A stretch of 25,214 nucleotides of DNA from JAUVDZ01 sp042568205 (lineage in GTDB: Bacteria > Patescibacteriota > Gracilibacteria > UBA1369 > PNNO01): contig JBHPJE010000013.1 in the NCBI GenBank assembly GCA_042568205.1, positions 1 through 25,214 of the forward strand, read 5' to 3'. A program made the position numbers and the translations under genes. This document shows, in pieces, positions 12,697 through 21,283 of this stretch (position 1 is the stretch's first letter; each line of letters starts with the position of its first letter). The notes under the pieces are model-generated. The model did no database searches and was not told where the DNA came from. It worked only from the letters and a program-made list of their open reading frames with translations.

Positions 12697-13276
12697 ATTA
12701 AACGTAAAAGAACCTTTTACATATTCTTCAGGATTGGTGTCACCGATTTATTGTGATAATAGATTGTTGATTTCCTATGTTGAAGAACGTTCAGTGATTG
12801 TTGATGGATTTATCAAATTAATTGAAGAAAAAGGATTAAAACCTGACTATTTAGCTGGAACTGCTACTGCTGGAATTCCATGGGCAGCTTTTGTTGCTGA
12901 AAGAATGGGGCTACCTATGGTTTATGTTAGAAATAAGCCAAAAGGGCATGGTGCAGGAAAGCAGATTGAAGGTTATTTACCAGAAGGAAAATCAGTATTG
13001 ATTATTGAAGATTTAATTTCAACTGGAGGAAGTAGTTTAAATTCTGTAAACGCGATTCGAAACGAAGGAAAATGTATTGTTCATGATGTTTTTGCAATCT
13101 TTACTTATGGAATGCAAAAAGCAGAAGATTCATTTAGGGAAGCAAGCGTTGCTGCTTCAACTTTGAGTAATATTGAAGTATTTACAGACGTAGCAAAAGA
13201 AAGTGGAGCAATTAGCGAAGAAGATCAGGCGGAAGTTAAAAGATTTATTTCAGACCCACCAAATTGGGCGTCATAA
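12647..13276 (+). CDS. pyrE: orotate phosphoribosyltransferase
   Basis: Transfers ribose-5-phosphate from PRPP to orotate, giving OMP. The 209-residue product begins MVANQVAEILLKANAVKLNV, followed by EPFTYSSGLVSPIYCDNR, the usual N-terminal pattern, so the start at 12647 is right although it lies 50 nt inside pyrK. The GTATAGIPWAAFVAERMGLP and RNKPKGHGAGKQIEG segments (flexible loop with Lys/His) precede the PRPP motif VLIIEDLISTGGSS (about 117-130). No SD is visible, so translation probably depends on ribosomes finishing or pausing in pyrK. The stop lies 11 nt before the pyrF ATG. Confidence 0.94.
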   Translation: MVANQVAEILLKANAVKLNVKEPFTYSSGLVSPIYCDNRLLISYVEERSVIVDGFIKLIEEKGLKPDYLAGTATAGIPWAAFVAERMGLPMVYVRNKPKGHGAGKQIEGYLPEGKSVLIIEDLISTGGSSLNSVNAIRNEGKCIVHDVFAIFTYGMQKAEDSFREASVAASTLSNIEVFTDVAKESGAISEEDQAEVKRFISDPPNWAS

Positions 13277-13287
13277 CCAATAAAAAA

Positions 13288-14208
13288 ATGCAGAATTTTG
13301 CAGATAGATTAAATGCACTAATTAAGACTAAAGGCAGCGCGATTTGTGTTGGTTTGGATCCTCGAATGGATCAGATTCCTAAACATATAACTGAAGCAGC
13401 AGCAAAAGAACACGATGATCCTTTTGTGGCAGCTGCGGCAGCGATTATTGAGTTTAATAAAGGAATTATTGATGCGATTGCTGATCTTGTGCCGGTTGTA
13501 AAACCTCAAGTTGCATTTTATGAGGTTTTTGGAGCTCCGGGAATGCAGGCTTATAAAGAAACTATCGATTATGCACAGTCAAAAGATTTGATTGTGATTG
13601 CGGATGCTAAACGTAATGATATTGGTTCGACTGCACAAGCATATGCTGATACATATTTAGGAATGACTGATGTTTATGGAGAGTCGCGGGCAGCTTTTGA
13701 TGCTGATGCAATTACAGTTACTCCATACCTTGGATATGATGGGATTAAGCCATTTGTTGATAATTGCAAAGAGTTTGGAAAAGGGATTTTTATTCTTGTG
13801 AAAACATCGAATCCTTCATCTGGAGATTTGCAGGATTTAGAATTAAAAGAAGGTGGAAGTATTTATGAAGTTATGGGAAATTTAGTTGATTCATGGGGAG
13901 CTGATGACATTGGAGAAAGCGGATATTCATTTGTAGGTGCTGTTGTTGGTGCAACATTTCCAAGACAAGCTGAAAAATTACGAAAAATTATGCCACATGC
14001 AATCTTTTTGGTTCCAGGTTACGGAGCGCAAGGAGGCGGAGCGCAAGACGTAAAACCATGTTTTAAAGAAGATGGAACAGGAGCAATAGTGAACTCGTCA
14101 CGAGGCATAACTTATGCATATGAAAAGAGCGAAAAATTTGATGAAAAAACATACGCTGAAGCTGCACGAGCTGCGGTTGAGGCTATGAGAGAAGACTTGA
14201 CATTTTAA
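13288..14208 (+). CDS. pyrF: orotidine 5'-phosphate decarboxylase (long, type 2 subfamily)
   Basis: Decarboxylates OMP to UMP, the last step of the pathway. At 306 residues it belongs to the longer PyrF subfamily rather than the short E. coli type of about 245. Seen: CVGLDPRMDQIP near the N-terminus, VKPQVAFYEVFG, the catalytic ADAKRNDIGSTAQAYA with Asp106, Lys108 and Asp111, LVKTSNPSSGDLQ, GAVVGATFP and the phosphate-binding FLVPGYGAQGG. The ATG at 13288 is preferred over the TTG at 13264, which lies inside pyrE and adds eight poor residues. Its last codons and stop lie inside the promoter of the next gene. Confidence 0.94.
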   Translation: MQNFADRLNALIKTKGSAICVGLDPRMDQIPKHITEAAAKEHDDPFVAAAAAIIEFNKGIIDAIADLVPVVKPQVAFYEVFGAPGMQAYKETIDYAQSKDLIVIADAKRNDIGSTAQAYADTYLGMTDVYGESRAAFDADAITVTPYLGYDGIKPFVDNCKEFGKGIFILVKTSNPSSGDLQDLELKEGGSIYEVMGNLVDSWGADDIGESGYSFVGAVVGATFPRQAEKLRKIMPHAIFLVPGYGAQGGGAQDVKPCFKEDGTGAIVNSSRGITYAYEKSEKFDEKTYAEAARAAVEAMREDLTF

Positions 14209-14224
14209 AATAATTTGTTATAAT
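14197..14224 (+). promoter_or_regulatory. perfect consensus sigma70 promoter embedded in the pyrF 3' end
   Basis: TTGACA (14197-14202), a 16-nt spacer and TATAAT (14219-14224). Both hexamers are exact consensus. The pyrF stop codon lies in the spacer. The predicted start near 14231 leaves a leader of about 23 nt before the ATG at 14254, without SD. Confidence 0.85.
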
Positions 14225-14253
14225 AATCTTCTTTATTATTAATAAATTAAAAT

Positions 14254-14568
14254 ATGTCATCAAATTCAACTCCCGAAGCTTTTCAGGTGCATTCTGAAGT
14301 AAAAGCAGAACTTCAACCTGTTGTTGAAGCATCTATGCAGCACTACCCTGGTAGACCTATGCTTGATAGGTATGTGGGATACGCAATGAGTGCTTGTGGA
14401 TTAGACAATCCAAATGTTAATTCTACTGTGAGTGAAAAAGGTGTATTGGCTTGCTTAGATATGGTAAAACCAGTAACACCTGAAGATGAAGCATTGGTTA
14501 AAGAAGCAGTAGGTATTATTTGGGATTATGTAAGAGTTAATACTGAACAATTAGGGTTGATGGAGTAA
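14254..14568 (+). CDS. small acidic hypothetical protein with very strong promoter
   Basis: I do not recognise this 104-residue protein. It is soluble and acidic, with no signal or membrane segment. Features are a Ser/Thr-rich start (MSSNSTPEAF), a central YPGRPMLDRYVGYAMSACGL, a MVKPVTPEDEALVKEAVGII helix and an Asn/Gln-rich end. The all-consensus promoter directly in front suggests abundant constitutive expression, unusual for an uncharacterised small gene. It converges on rsmA and overlaps its 3' end by 18 nt. Codon use resembles the pyr genes. Confidence 0.75.
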   Translation: MSSNSTPEAFQVHSEVKAELQPVVEASMQHYPGRPMLDRYVGYAMSACGLDNPNVNSTVSEKGVLACLDMVKPVTPEDEALVKEAVGIIWDYVRVNTEQLGLME

Positions 14569-15270
14569 TTTTATCCAATCTTCAATTGAAAGATTTTCAG
14601 GTCTCAAATCCTGAAAACCAAGTTCAACTAGCCTATCTTTTATGTCATGGAGCGAATTTGAAAGCATTTTTCGTTTGTTTGAAAAAGCGCGATGCATTAT
14701 GCCGAAGAATTTTTTGTAATCTTCAACTAATGGCTTATCATAAACATCAATTTCAATCACTGCTGAGTCGACTTTTGGAGCGGGTGTGAAGGCTTTCGCA
14801 GGGGCTGTGCATACAATCCTAGGTTTTCCAAATACTTGAACATGGATCGCTAAAACATTCATATCTCCTGGTTCTGCTGCGATCTTTTCAGCAACTTCTT
14901 TTTGAACGAGTAAAACCATTTTTGATGGTCGTGACTCGGCTTGTAGAAAATGTGAAATTAAAGGAGATGTGATGTAGTAGGGGATATTCGCGACAACCTT
15001 GTAAGGTTCATTTGGTGGAATCCAGTCTAAAGCGTTTGCGTGAATCAAGTCCAATCCTTCGATCTCTTTCAATTGTGGAATTAATCGGTCATCAAGTTCA
15101 ATGGCTGTAACGCGGCCAGCATTAGCTAGTAATTCGTGTGTAAGCACGCCTTTCCCAGGTCCTATTTCAATCACATAATCATCACGACTAAGATCAGCAG
15201 CTTTTATTATTTTAGCCAACACTGAGCGATCCTTTAAAAAATTCTGTCCTAAAGACTTCTTAGCTTTCAT
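14551..15270 (-). CDS. rsmA: 16S rRNA dimethyladenosine transferase
   Basis: Dimethylates two adjacent adenines in the 3'-terminal hairpin of 16S rRNA late in small-subunit assembly. The 239-residue product has the signature start KKSLGQNFLKD, the SAM-binding EIGPGKGVLTHELL (about 35-48), the acidic end of strand 2 AIELD, and the catalytic NIPYYITSPLISHF (95-108). The C-terminal helical domain is shorter than in E. coli (273 residues) but retains the FSNKRKML stretch. The start lies 11 nt inside the end of the upstream DUF167 gene, so the two are probably co-transcribed from the left end of the ATPase operon. Confidence 0.93.
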   Translation of the reverse strand: MKAKKSLGQNFLKDRSVLAKIIKAADLSRDDYVIEIGPGKGVLTHELLANAGRVTAIELDDRLIPQLKEIEGLDLIHANALDWIPPNEPYKVVANIPYYITSPLISHFLQAESRPSKMVLLVQKEVAEKIAAEPGDMNVLAIHVQVFGKPRIVCTAPAKAFTPAPKVDSAVIEIDVYDKPLVEDYKKFFGIMHRAFSNKRKMLSNSLHDIKDRLVELGFQDLRPENLSIEDWIKLLHQP

Positions 15271-15487
15271 TAATTTTGATTAATTTGATTTGGTCATATG
15301 CGCCTCCAACAATCTCAACTTCAGACTTACGAACACCATATTCTTTTGCCAACACTTCAATTACTTCTTTGTTGGCTTTGCCTTTTTCAGGAGCAGCTTT
15401 AACACGCACTTTAATGGTTCCGTCTTCCATTGTGTCTACGACTGCGCTTTCGCGGGATTTAGGCTGTACTTTTACTCTTAGATACAT
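15260..15487 (-). CDS. DUF167 / UPF0235 (YggU-like) family protein
   Basis: The 75-residue protein follows the DUF167 pattern throughout: RVKVQPKSRESAVV at the start, IKVRVKAAPEKGKANKEVIEVLAKEYG in the middle and VEIVGGAYDQIKLIKI at the end. The fold is known from structures, but the molecular role is not firmly established. It overlaps the 3' end of the P-type ATPase gene by 29 nt and the start of rsmA by 11 nt, all on one strand, indicating a compact operon. The length is slightly below the usual 90-100. Confidence 0.88.
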   Translation of the reverse strand: MYLRVKVQPKSRESAVVDTMEDGTIKVRVKAAPEKGKANKEVIEVLAKEYGVRKSEVEIVGGAYDQIKLIKINES

Positions 15488-18302
15488 GCCGCAATCTTAC
15501 CACTGCCTTACGCACTTCTTCAACCAGTAAAATTCCAAATGAGGCTCCGATTATTACGAACCATTCATACCATTCTAATGGTGCTGTGTGTACCCATTCG
15601 TTAAAGAATGGCACTTCAACGAGCAGATAAACCACTAAGAGAGAAATTATAATTGCGCCGAGTAGCCATAGATTGTTTAAGAAGCCCATTTGAAAAACTG
15701 ATCTTCGATCGCTTCGAGAGTTGTAGGCATTTACCATTTGAATCAAAACCAAGATCGCAAATGCGAATGTCGAAGATTTTATATACATTGCTGAATCAGC
15801 ATCTAATACCATTCCCCATTGCCATCCTTGTTCAAATAAAGACCAGAAATAAGCACCTACGGTGATTGCCCCTATGAATATCCCAACATACAAGAATCGT
15901 GCAATAAATGAACTATCCATGATTTTCGCTTTTGGATTTCTTGGAGGTAAGCTCATTATTCCTTTTTCACTTACATCAACACCCAAGGCGAGTGCTGGTA
16001 GCACGTCTGTACCAATATCAACAGAGAGTATTAGAATAGCTGTTAAAGGCGCAGGTATGCCTAAAATTATGGCTGAGAAAACAGTTAATAATTCACCGAT
16101 GTTACACGAGAATATATAGAAAACGAACTTTTTTAAATTTTGATAAATTGTTCTTCCTTCTCTTACTGCATTTATAATAGTTGAAAAGCTGTCGTCTGCA
16201 AGAACCATGTTTGAGGCCTCTTTGCTTACATCTGTTCCTGTGATTCCCATTGCTATTCCTATATCTGCACGTTTAAGTGCGGGAGCGTCGTTTACACCGT
16301 CTCCAGTAACTGCGACTATGTGGCCGAGGCGTTTAATAGCCGAGACAATGCGAAGTTTATCTTCAGGGGCGGTTCGTGCGAATATAATCTCTTTTTCAGG
16401 ATCTTGGAAAAGTTTCTGCAAGTCTTCATCGGAGAGTTTGGCTAAATCTTTTCCTGTAATTATTTCATGATTATTGCCACTACTTATAAGTCCGATTTGC
16501 TTTCCAATCGCCTGTGCGGTTAAACCATGGTCTCCTGTTACAATATATACTTTTATACCAGCTCTTTTTGCCATTGAGATTGCCATTTTGACGTCACGGC
16601 GCGGAGGATCCATCATTCCTGCAAGTCCTATAAATATCATCTGTGATTCATCAGTTTCAAGTTTGTATTCATGGCTTTCATCAACTTCTCTATATGCAAA
16701 TCCAATTACCCTTAGGGCTTTGTTAGCCATTTCTTCATTATGTTTTAAAATGGCTTCTTTAGTTTCTTCATCAAGGTTAATAATTCGGCCATTAATTAAA
16801 ATCTTACTACAGACTTCCAAAATTGAATCCGGAGCTCCTTTTGCATAAATTATATTTTTAGCTGAACCTCTGCTTCCATATACAACACTCATTCTTTTGC
16901 GCATAGAATCAAAAGCATGTTCGTGGATTTTTTTGTATTTTGAAGTAAAATCAGTGAATTCAAATCCTGCTTTTTTTGCAAAAGTTAAAAGAGCGCCTTC
17001 GGTTGGATCTCCAAGCATATTATAAACAGTTTCATGCTGATTATTTACTTCGCTTTCAAGTTTTGCATTGTTGCATAAAATACATGCAGCACTTAACATT
17101 TCTAATGAATCATATAAAGGTTTTTCATTTTCCTGAATTTTTCCAAGTTGTTCTTTTCGCTTTTCAAAAACCTCTTCGTGAGAATCAATGTCTCCGATAA
17201 TAAAGTGTTCACGATTTTTTGATTTAAATAAGAGAGCACCCCAAGGTTTGTAACCAGCTCCGCCAACCTGCGCAGAATAATCGTTAAGCCAGAGTTCTTT
17301 AACTGTCATTTCATTTTTTGTAAGAGTTCCGGTTTTATCTGTACATATATGAGAAGTTGATCCCAGAGTTTCAACAGATGCTAATTGGCGCACAATACTG
17401 CGTTTTCGCGCAAGTCTTTGAACGCCTAAGGCAAGCGCAATAGTAACGGTTGCAGGCAGGCCTTCTGGTACAGCTGCCACTGCCACCGAGGTAGCAAATA
17501 GAAATGAATCTACAAATTCCTGTTTTTGAATAAATATACCTGTTGCAACCAAGATTGCTGAAATAACCAATGTAATTTTCCCTACAAAAACCCCGATTTT
17601 AAATAGTTCTTTTTGAAGGGGGGATTTGTCTTTGGAAGTAGTTGTAGTTAGATGTGCAATATTTCCGAACTTCGTATTCATCCCGGTATGTACAATAATT
17701 GCTTTTCCTGAGCCGTGTGCAACATCAGTACCCATATATATGTAGTTTGATGTTTCTCCCTGAGTTATTTCCTGCTGGGGATTTGCGTGTTTAGTTACTG
17801 GGGTTGATTCACCTGTTAATGCGGCTTCCTGGGTTTTTAATTCATTAACTTCAATTAATCTCGCATCTGCAGTTATTTTGTCGCCTTCTTCCAATATAAT
17901 AATGTCGCCCGGAACCAAAAGTTTTGCATCAATTTCCGTTTCTTTGCCTTCTCTTAGGACTCGCGCAGTTGGAGCAACCATTTTTTTAAGAGCCTCAATT
18001 GCTTTTTCAGCTCTATATTTCTGCACAAATCCAATAATTGCATTAACAAATACGATAACCAAAATTACAATTGCATCGCGCCATTCTCCTGCAATTAAAG
18101 CGATAACTGCCGCAATAATAAGAATCACAACCATTAAATCAGTGAATTCTTTCAAAAAGTGCATCCACCAAGGTGTTTTTCGCTTAACTTTTAGCTCATT
18201 AGTGCCATACTCCTGTATGCGTCTTTCAGCTTCGGCAAGGCTTAATCCTTTTTCAGATGTTTTTAATTCCTCATACAATTCTTGCAAAGTTTTTGTGTGC
18301 AT
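15459..18302 (-). CDS. P2-type cation-transporting ATPase (Ca2+ or Na+/K+ type)
   Basis: The 947-residue membrane pump uses ATP through a phospho-aspartate. Seen in order: N-terminal cation-ATPase domain (SEKGLSLAEAERRIQEYGTN), M1-M2, actuator TGES (about 163-166), M4 VAAVPEGLPATVT (about 276-288), phosphorylation site DKTGTLT (Asp322), nucleotide-binding KGAPDSI, hinge TGDGVNDAP (about 666-674), and M5-M10. M5 has NIGE, as in SERCA. M6 has VDIGTDVLPALALG, closer to the Na+/K+-ATPase pattern LGTD than to the SERCA NLVTDG pattern. The transported ion is therefore uncertain. The ATG at 18300-18302 is preferred because the longer reading to 18356 would overlap the upstream gene and add a Lys-rich, non-conserved stretch. 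Confidence 0.9.
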   Translation of the reverse strand: MHTKTLQELYEELKTSEKGLSLAEAERRIQEYGTNELKVKRKTPWWMHFLKEFTDLMVVILIIAAVIALIAGEWRDAIVILVIVFVNAIIGFVQKYRAEKAIEALKKMVAPTARVLREGKETEIDAKLLVPGDIIILEEGDKITADARLIEVNELKTQEAALTGESTPVTKHANPQQEITQGETSNYIYMGTDVAHGSGKAIIVHTGMNTKFGNIAHLTTTTSKDKSPLQKELFKIGVFVGKITLVISAILVATGIFIQKQEFVDSFLFATSVAVAAVPEGLPATVTIALALGVQRLARKRSIVRQLASVETLGSTSHICTDKTGTLTKNEMTVKELWLNDYSAQVGGAGYKPWGALLFKSKNREHFIIGDIDSHEEVFEKRKEQLGKIQENEKPLYDSLEMLSAACILCNNAKLESEVNNQHETVYNMLGDPTEGALLTFAKKAGFEFTDFTSKYKKIHEHAFDSMRKRMSVVYGSRGSAKNIIYAKGAPDSILEVCSKILINGRIINLDEETKEAILKHNEEMANKALRVIGFAYREVDESHEYKLETDESQMIFIGLAGMMDPPRRDVKMAISMAKRAGIKVYIVTGDHGLTAQAIGKQIGLISSGNNHEIITGKDLAKLSDEDLQKLFQDPEKEIIFARTAPEDKLRIVSAIKRLGHIVAVTGDGVNDAPALKRADIGIAMGITGTDVSKEASNMVLADDSFSTIINAVREGRTIYQNLKKFVFYIFSCNIGELLTVFSAIILGIPAPLTAILILSVDIGTDVLPALALGVDVSEKGIMSLPPRNPKAKIMDSSFIARFLYVGIFIGAITVGAYFWSLFEQGWQWGMVLDADSAMYIKSSTFAFAILVLIQMVNAYNSRSDRRSVFQMGFLNNLWLLGAIIISLLVVYLLVEVPFFNEWVHTAPLEWYEWFVIIGASFGILLVEEVRKAVVRLRHVSKSKSTA

Positions 18303-18312
18303 TTTTTGTTTT

Positions 18313-19731
18313 TTAAGCTCGGTGTTTTTTAGTTTTCTTTTCTTTTCTTGAAGCAATCATTTCATCCCTTTCTTTTTGCATTGAAAATAAAGCTTTTTCC
18401 ATTTTCCCAACTGAATCAATATTTGATAATGACCATTTTTCTACTGATTCACCTCCGTTTAAGGAGGCAAGTGCACTTTTTAGAACATTGAAATTGTGTG
18501 CGTTTTGAATTCCTTCACCTAATGTCAGCATAGAATTTCGAGAGGAATTGATAATACTTTCAGATTCTTTAGGGGAAAAATATTGGTATGGATTAAGATC
18601 ATAATCAAATAATTTTTCTGGTGTCCCAGTATAAGAAAGCATTAATTTCCATGTATCACCTTTGGCACCATTTGCTTCCCATACTTCAGTAAATTGATTA
18701 GCTAGTCCATGAAGGCTGCCTAATTCTTGTTCTGCATTTTTTGAAAGTATCATAATCTTTAAAGCTTCTACCTGAATACTTAAATTTTGGTTTATTGCCC
18801 CTATATTATCTAATGGATTCCCTAGATCTTCTTCATTTGGATTAAAATAATCTGCAGCATCGGTTATTGAATCTTCAAGTAACCAAGGATTATCATCAGT
18901 TTTTCTATTTATATCTACATCATCTCCCCATGATTTAGGGAACTCATCATCAATTTCTAATACTGCCTGAGGACTAAGTGTAAGTAATTGCTGTTTTAAT
19001 CGCGACCTTTCTCTTCGTATATTCGCAAATTCTGCTAGTTTTGGATTTAAAGGTTCAGTTGCAATTTTTTCAAAAATCTTCCGTTGTGTAACGATGAATT
19101 TTGGAGCAATAAAGTTTTTTGAAAATTCTTCAAATGGAACAAACTTCATTCTTGCCAAAGTATCACCAAATCTAGGATCATCTTGTATTCTTTGCATTAT
19201 TGCTGCACGTTTATTCTTTGGGAATTTTTTTGCGATATCACCAGGCATATCTGTGTAATATTTCATATGTGCAAGCCTTGATTGTTCATTTTTAACCATT
19301 TGTTTCATAGTTTCTCCCATGCCTGACTTTATTGTACTAAAGCTTGTAAGTGTTTTTTCTTTTAAAGGTTTTAAGCATTTTTGAAGCATTACAGTTAGAT
19401 CAAATGCTTGAATAATTGTAGTCATGGCTCTTGAATTCTGCATAAATTGACTAAACCAATTTTCGAATTTGTCTTGTGTCACAGTAGCTTGATCTAAAAA
19501 ATCACGTAGACTTCTAGCAAACTTAGGAGAATTTTTTGCATATTTATCAATGTCTGATTTATCTATTTTAAGTGCTTTTGCAAGCGCATCGTGAGATGTT
19601 GTCATTTTATGAATTTCATTAAACTTTTCATTAATTTTCCCAACTTCATCAAGTCGTGTTGATTCATGTTTGTTAACAAACTTTATTTTTTCAGCAGCTG
19701 ATAATTTACCTTTTGGTCCTTTTGGTGGCAT
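18313..19731 (-). CDS. hypothetical helical protein
   Basis: I do not recognise this 472-residue protein. It starts with a Lys/Pro-rich MPPKGPKGKLSAAEKIKF, is predicted largely alpha-helical and soluble, and ends in a very basic RKEKKTKKHRA. Stretches such as DKYAKNSPKFARSLRDFLDQ and NFIAPKFIVTQRKIFEKI suggest helical bundles; the centre is acidic (DDEFPKSWGDDVDINRKTDD). No membrane segment or catalytic motif is visible. The gene directly upstream ends one base before this start, so the two are certainly co-transcribed and probably act together. The ATPase gene follows 10 nt downstream. Confidence 0.72.
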   Translation of the reverse strand: MPPKGPKGKLSAAEKIKFVNKHESTRLDEVGKINEKFNEIHKMTTSHDALAKALKIDKSDIDKYAKNSPKFARSLRDFLDQATVTQDKFENWFSQFMQNSRAMTTIIQAFDLTVMLQKCLKPLKEKTLTSFSTIKSGMGETMKQMVKNEQSRLAHMKYYTDMPGDIAKKFPKNKRAAIMQRIQDDPRFGDTLARMKFVPFEEFSKNFIAPKFIVTQRKIFEKIATEPLNPKLAEFANIRRERSRLKQQLLTLSPQAVLEIDDEFPKSWGDDVDINRKTDDNPWLLEDSITDAADYFNPNEEDLGNPLDNIGAINQNLSIQVEALKIMILSKNAEQELGSLHGLANQFTEVWEANGAKGDTWKLMLSYTGTPEKLFDYDLNPYQYFSPKESESIINSSRNSMLTLGEGIQNAHNFNVLKSALASLNGGESVEKWSLSNIDSVGKMEKALFSMQKERDEMIASRKEKKTKKHRA

Positions 19732-19732
19732 A

Positions 19733-20134
19733 TCAAATATTGTTTAATTGATCTAATAAATTATCCATTTTTGATTCATCTTTTTGCTTTGTTTCCTTTT
19801 CTTTTTCTGTTTGTGCAGCTTTTGTTAAGTTCTGTAAACTTTGTTTTAATTCTTTAAACTGCTCAGATTTAATTTCGTATATTTGTTCTTCTTTAACTTG
19901 TCCCGGGCCTTTTTCAACTTCTTCTTTGATAATGCTTTGCTCTTCTTTCAATGTTTGTATTATTTGATTTTCAGCATTTTTATCTTCATGAATTAAACTC
20001 ATCCATATTACAAAATCATTTTTTTCATCTTCAGGAAGGGAAAAAACAGTATAGGAGTTTTCCACCAAGTTTTTGAGTTTTTGATTTTGAATTTTATTTA
20101 CGTAAGTTTGTTGTATTTCTGTAAAATTTGGCAT
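19733..20134 (-). CDS. hypothetical protein with coiled-coil C-terminus
   Basis: The 133-residue protein has a helical N-terminal part (FTEIQQTYVNKIQNQKLKNL, then FSLPEDEKNDFVIWMSLIHED). A long Glu/Lys/Gln-rich region from about residue 55 is likely coiled coil and ends MDNLLDQLNNI. No family is recognised. It is the first gene of a minus-strand unit and lies one base before the 472-residue gene, a spacing typical of proteins that form a complex. The ATG is preceded by an A/T-rich leader without SD. Confidence 0.68.
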   Translation of the reverse strand: MPNFTEIQQTYVNKIQNQKLKNLVENSYTVFSLPEDEKNDFVIWMSLIHEDKNAENQIIQTLKEEQSIIKEEVEKGPGQVKEEQIYEIKSEQFKELKQSLQNLTKAAQTEKEKETKQKDESKMDNLLDQLNNI

Positions 20135-20165
20135 TTTTTTGTTTTTAGTTCAATAAGATCAGTAT

Positions 20166-20174
20166 ATTATACCA
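20166..20174 (-). promoter_or_regulatory. extended -10 promoter of the two-gene/ATPase unit
   Basis: The minus strand reads TGG-TATAAT, an extended -10 with a consensus hexamer (20166-20171). No good -35 is seen at 16-18 nt. The predicted start near 20159 leaves about 25 nt before the ATG at 20132-20134. Confidence 0.5.
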
Positions 20175-20205
20175 TGAAAAAGCATTGCTAGCTAGTATAG
20201 AAGGT

Positions 20206-20853
20206 TTATTTCAAGTTTCTCTTCCTCCATTTCTCAATTTCTCCATGATTTCCGCTCCGTAAAACCTCAGGAACCTCGAGTCCTTTGAATTTTGCTGGTT
20301 TTGTGTAATGTGGATATTCTTTTTTGCCACTAAGACGCCTAGAAAATGAGTCTTCTTCTGCTGAATCATCATCTCCGAGAACTCCAGGGATGAATCTTGA
20401 AATTGCATCAATCATTACTAGCGCAGGAAGTTCTCCGCCAGTTAAAACATAGTCGCCAATTGAGACCTCGTAATCCACTAAAATATCACGAATTCGTTGG
20501 TCTATGCCCTCGTACCGACCACATACAATAATTAATGAGTCGTTGGTCTTTGCAAACCTCTTCACGCGTGTATGGGTCAATTTTGCGCCCTGAGGAGTCA
20601 TGAAAATTACAGGTCCTTTATTCTTAGTTTTGACATTAGTTATACAGTCAAAAAGTGGCTGAGGAGTCATCAACATACCAGCTCCGCCACCATAAGGAGT
20701 ATCATCAACTTTTTTATGTTTATCTTTTGAAAATTTGCGGATATCGTGAAAATGCACTTCTAAAAGGCCAGCATCTTGTGCGCGCTTAAGAATGCTTTCA
20801 TCTAAATAAGACTTAAACATCTGAGGGAATAATGTGCATACATCGATTCGCAT
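20206..20853 (-). CDS. trmD: tRNA (guanine37-N1)-methyltransferase
   Basis: Methylates G37 next to the anticodon, preventing +1 frameshifting. The 215-residue SPOUT enzyme has the start MRIDVCTLFPQMF, the DDTPYGGGAGM loop (about 50-60), CGRYEGIDQR and the SAM-knot motif YEVSIGDYVLTGGELPALVMIDA. The C-terminal EVPEVLRSGNHGEIEKWR is present. It is shorter than E. coli TrmD (255), mainly by trimming at the C-terminus. It is the last gene of the ribosomal cluster, 3 nt after rpsI, so it is co-expressed with ribosomal proteins. Confidence 0.95.
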   Translation of the reverse strand: MRIDVCTLFPQMFKSYLDESILKRAQDAGLLEVHFHDIRKFSKDKHKKVDDTPYGGGAGMLMTPQPLFDCITNVKTKNKGPVIFMTPQGAKLTHTRVKRFAKTNDSLIIVCGRYEGIDQRIRDILVDYEVSIGDYVLTGGELPALVMIDAISRFIPGVLGDDDSAEEDSFSRRLSGKKEYPHYTKPAKFKGLEVPEVLRSGNHGEIEKWRKRNLK

Positions 20854-20856
20854 AAA

Positions 20857-21276
20857 CTAACGTTTAGACCATTGTGGTGAACGTCTTGCTCTCTTCAATC
20901 CGTATTTCTTTCGTTCTTTTGTTCTTGAGTCTCTAGTTATGAATCCTGCTTTTTTCAAACTTCCTCTGAATGTTTCATCATAGTCTAGAAGTGCTTTTGA
21001 AATTCCGTGTCTAATAGCTTCAGCCTGTGCACTACATCCACCTCCGTAAACTTTTGCAGTAACATCTACTTTCCCGTTAATTCCGCATAATTCCAATGGT
21101 GCCAAAATACTATCTTCTTGAGATTTTACACTGCAAAACTCTTTCATTGGTTTCTCATTGATCGTAATATCTCCTTTACCACCAGGGATTACTCTTACAC
21201 GAGCAATAGATGATTTTCGCTTTCCATTAGCGTAAAAATAATTATTCTTCTTTTTAGTCTTTGGCTGTGCAGGCAT
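20857..21276 (-). CDS. rpsI: ribosomal protein S9
   Basis: The 139-residue small-subunit protein has the family pattern: YFYANGKRKSSIARVRV near the start, GKGDITINEKP, GGGCSAQAEAIRHGISKALL, and the basic C-terminal tail KKYGLKRARRSPQWSKR. The final KR is the conserved end that reaches the P-site tRNA. A short Lys-rich extension (MPAQPKTKKKNN) precedes the core. It forms the usual pair with rplM, 7 nt downstream of it, with no SD. Confidence 0.96.
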   Translation of the reverse strand: MPAQPKTKKKNNYFYANGKRKSSIARVRVIPGGKGDITINEKPMKEFCSVKSQEDSILAPLELCGINGKVDVTAKVYGGGCSAQAEAIRHGISKALLDYDETFRGSLKKAGFITRDSRTKERKKYGLKRARRSPQWSKR

Positions 21277-21283
21277 ATTTAAA

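Noticed and set aside
15276..18351. Many open frames on the plus strand opposite rsmA, the DUF167 gene and the ATPase
   Set aside because: They are antisense shadows of well-supported genes, with no family resemblance and no start signals.
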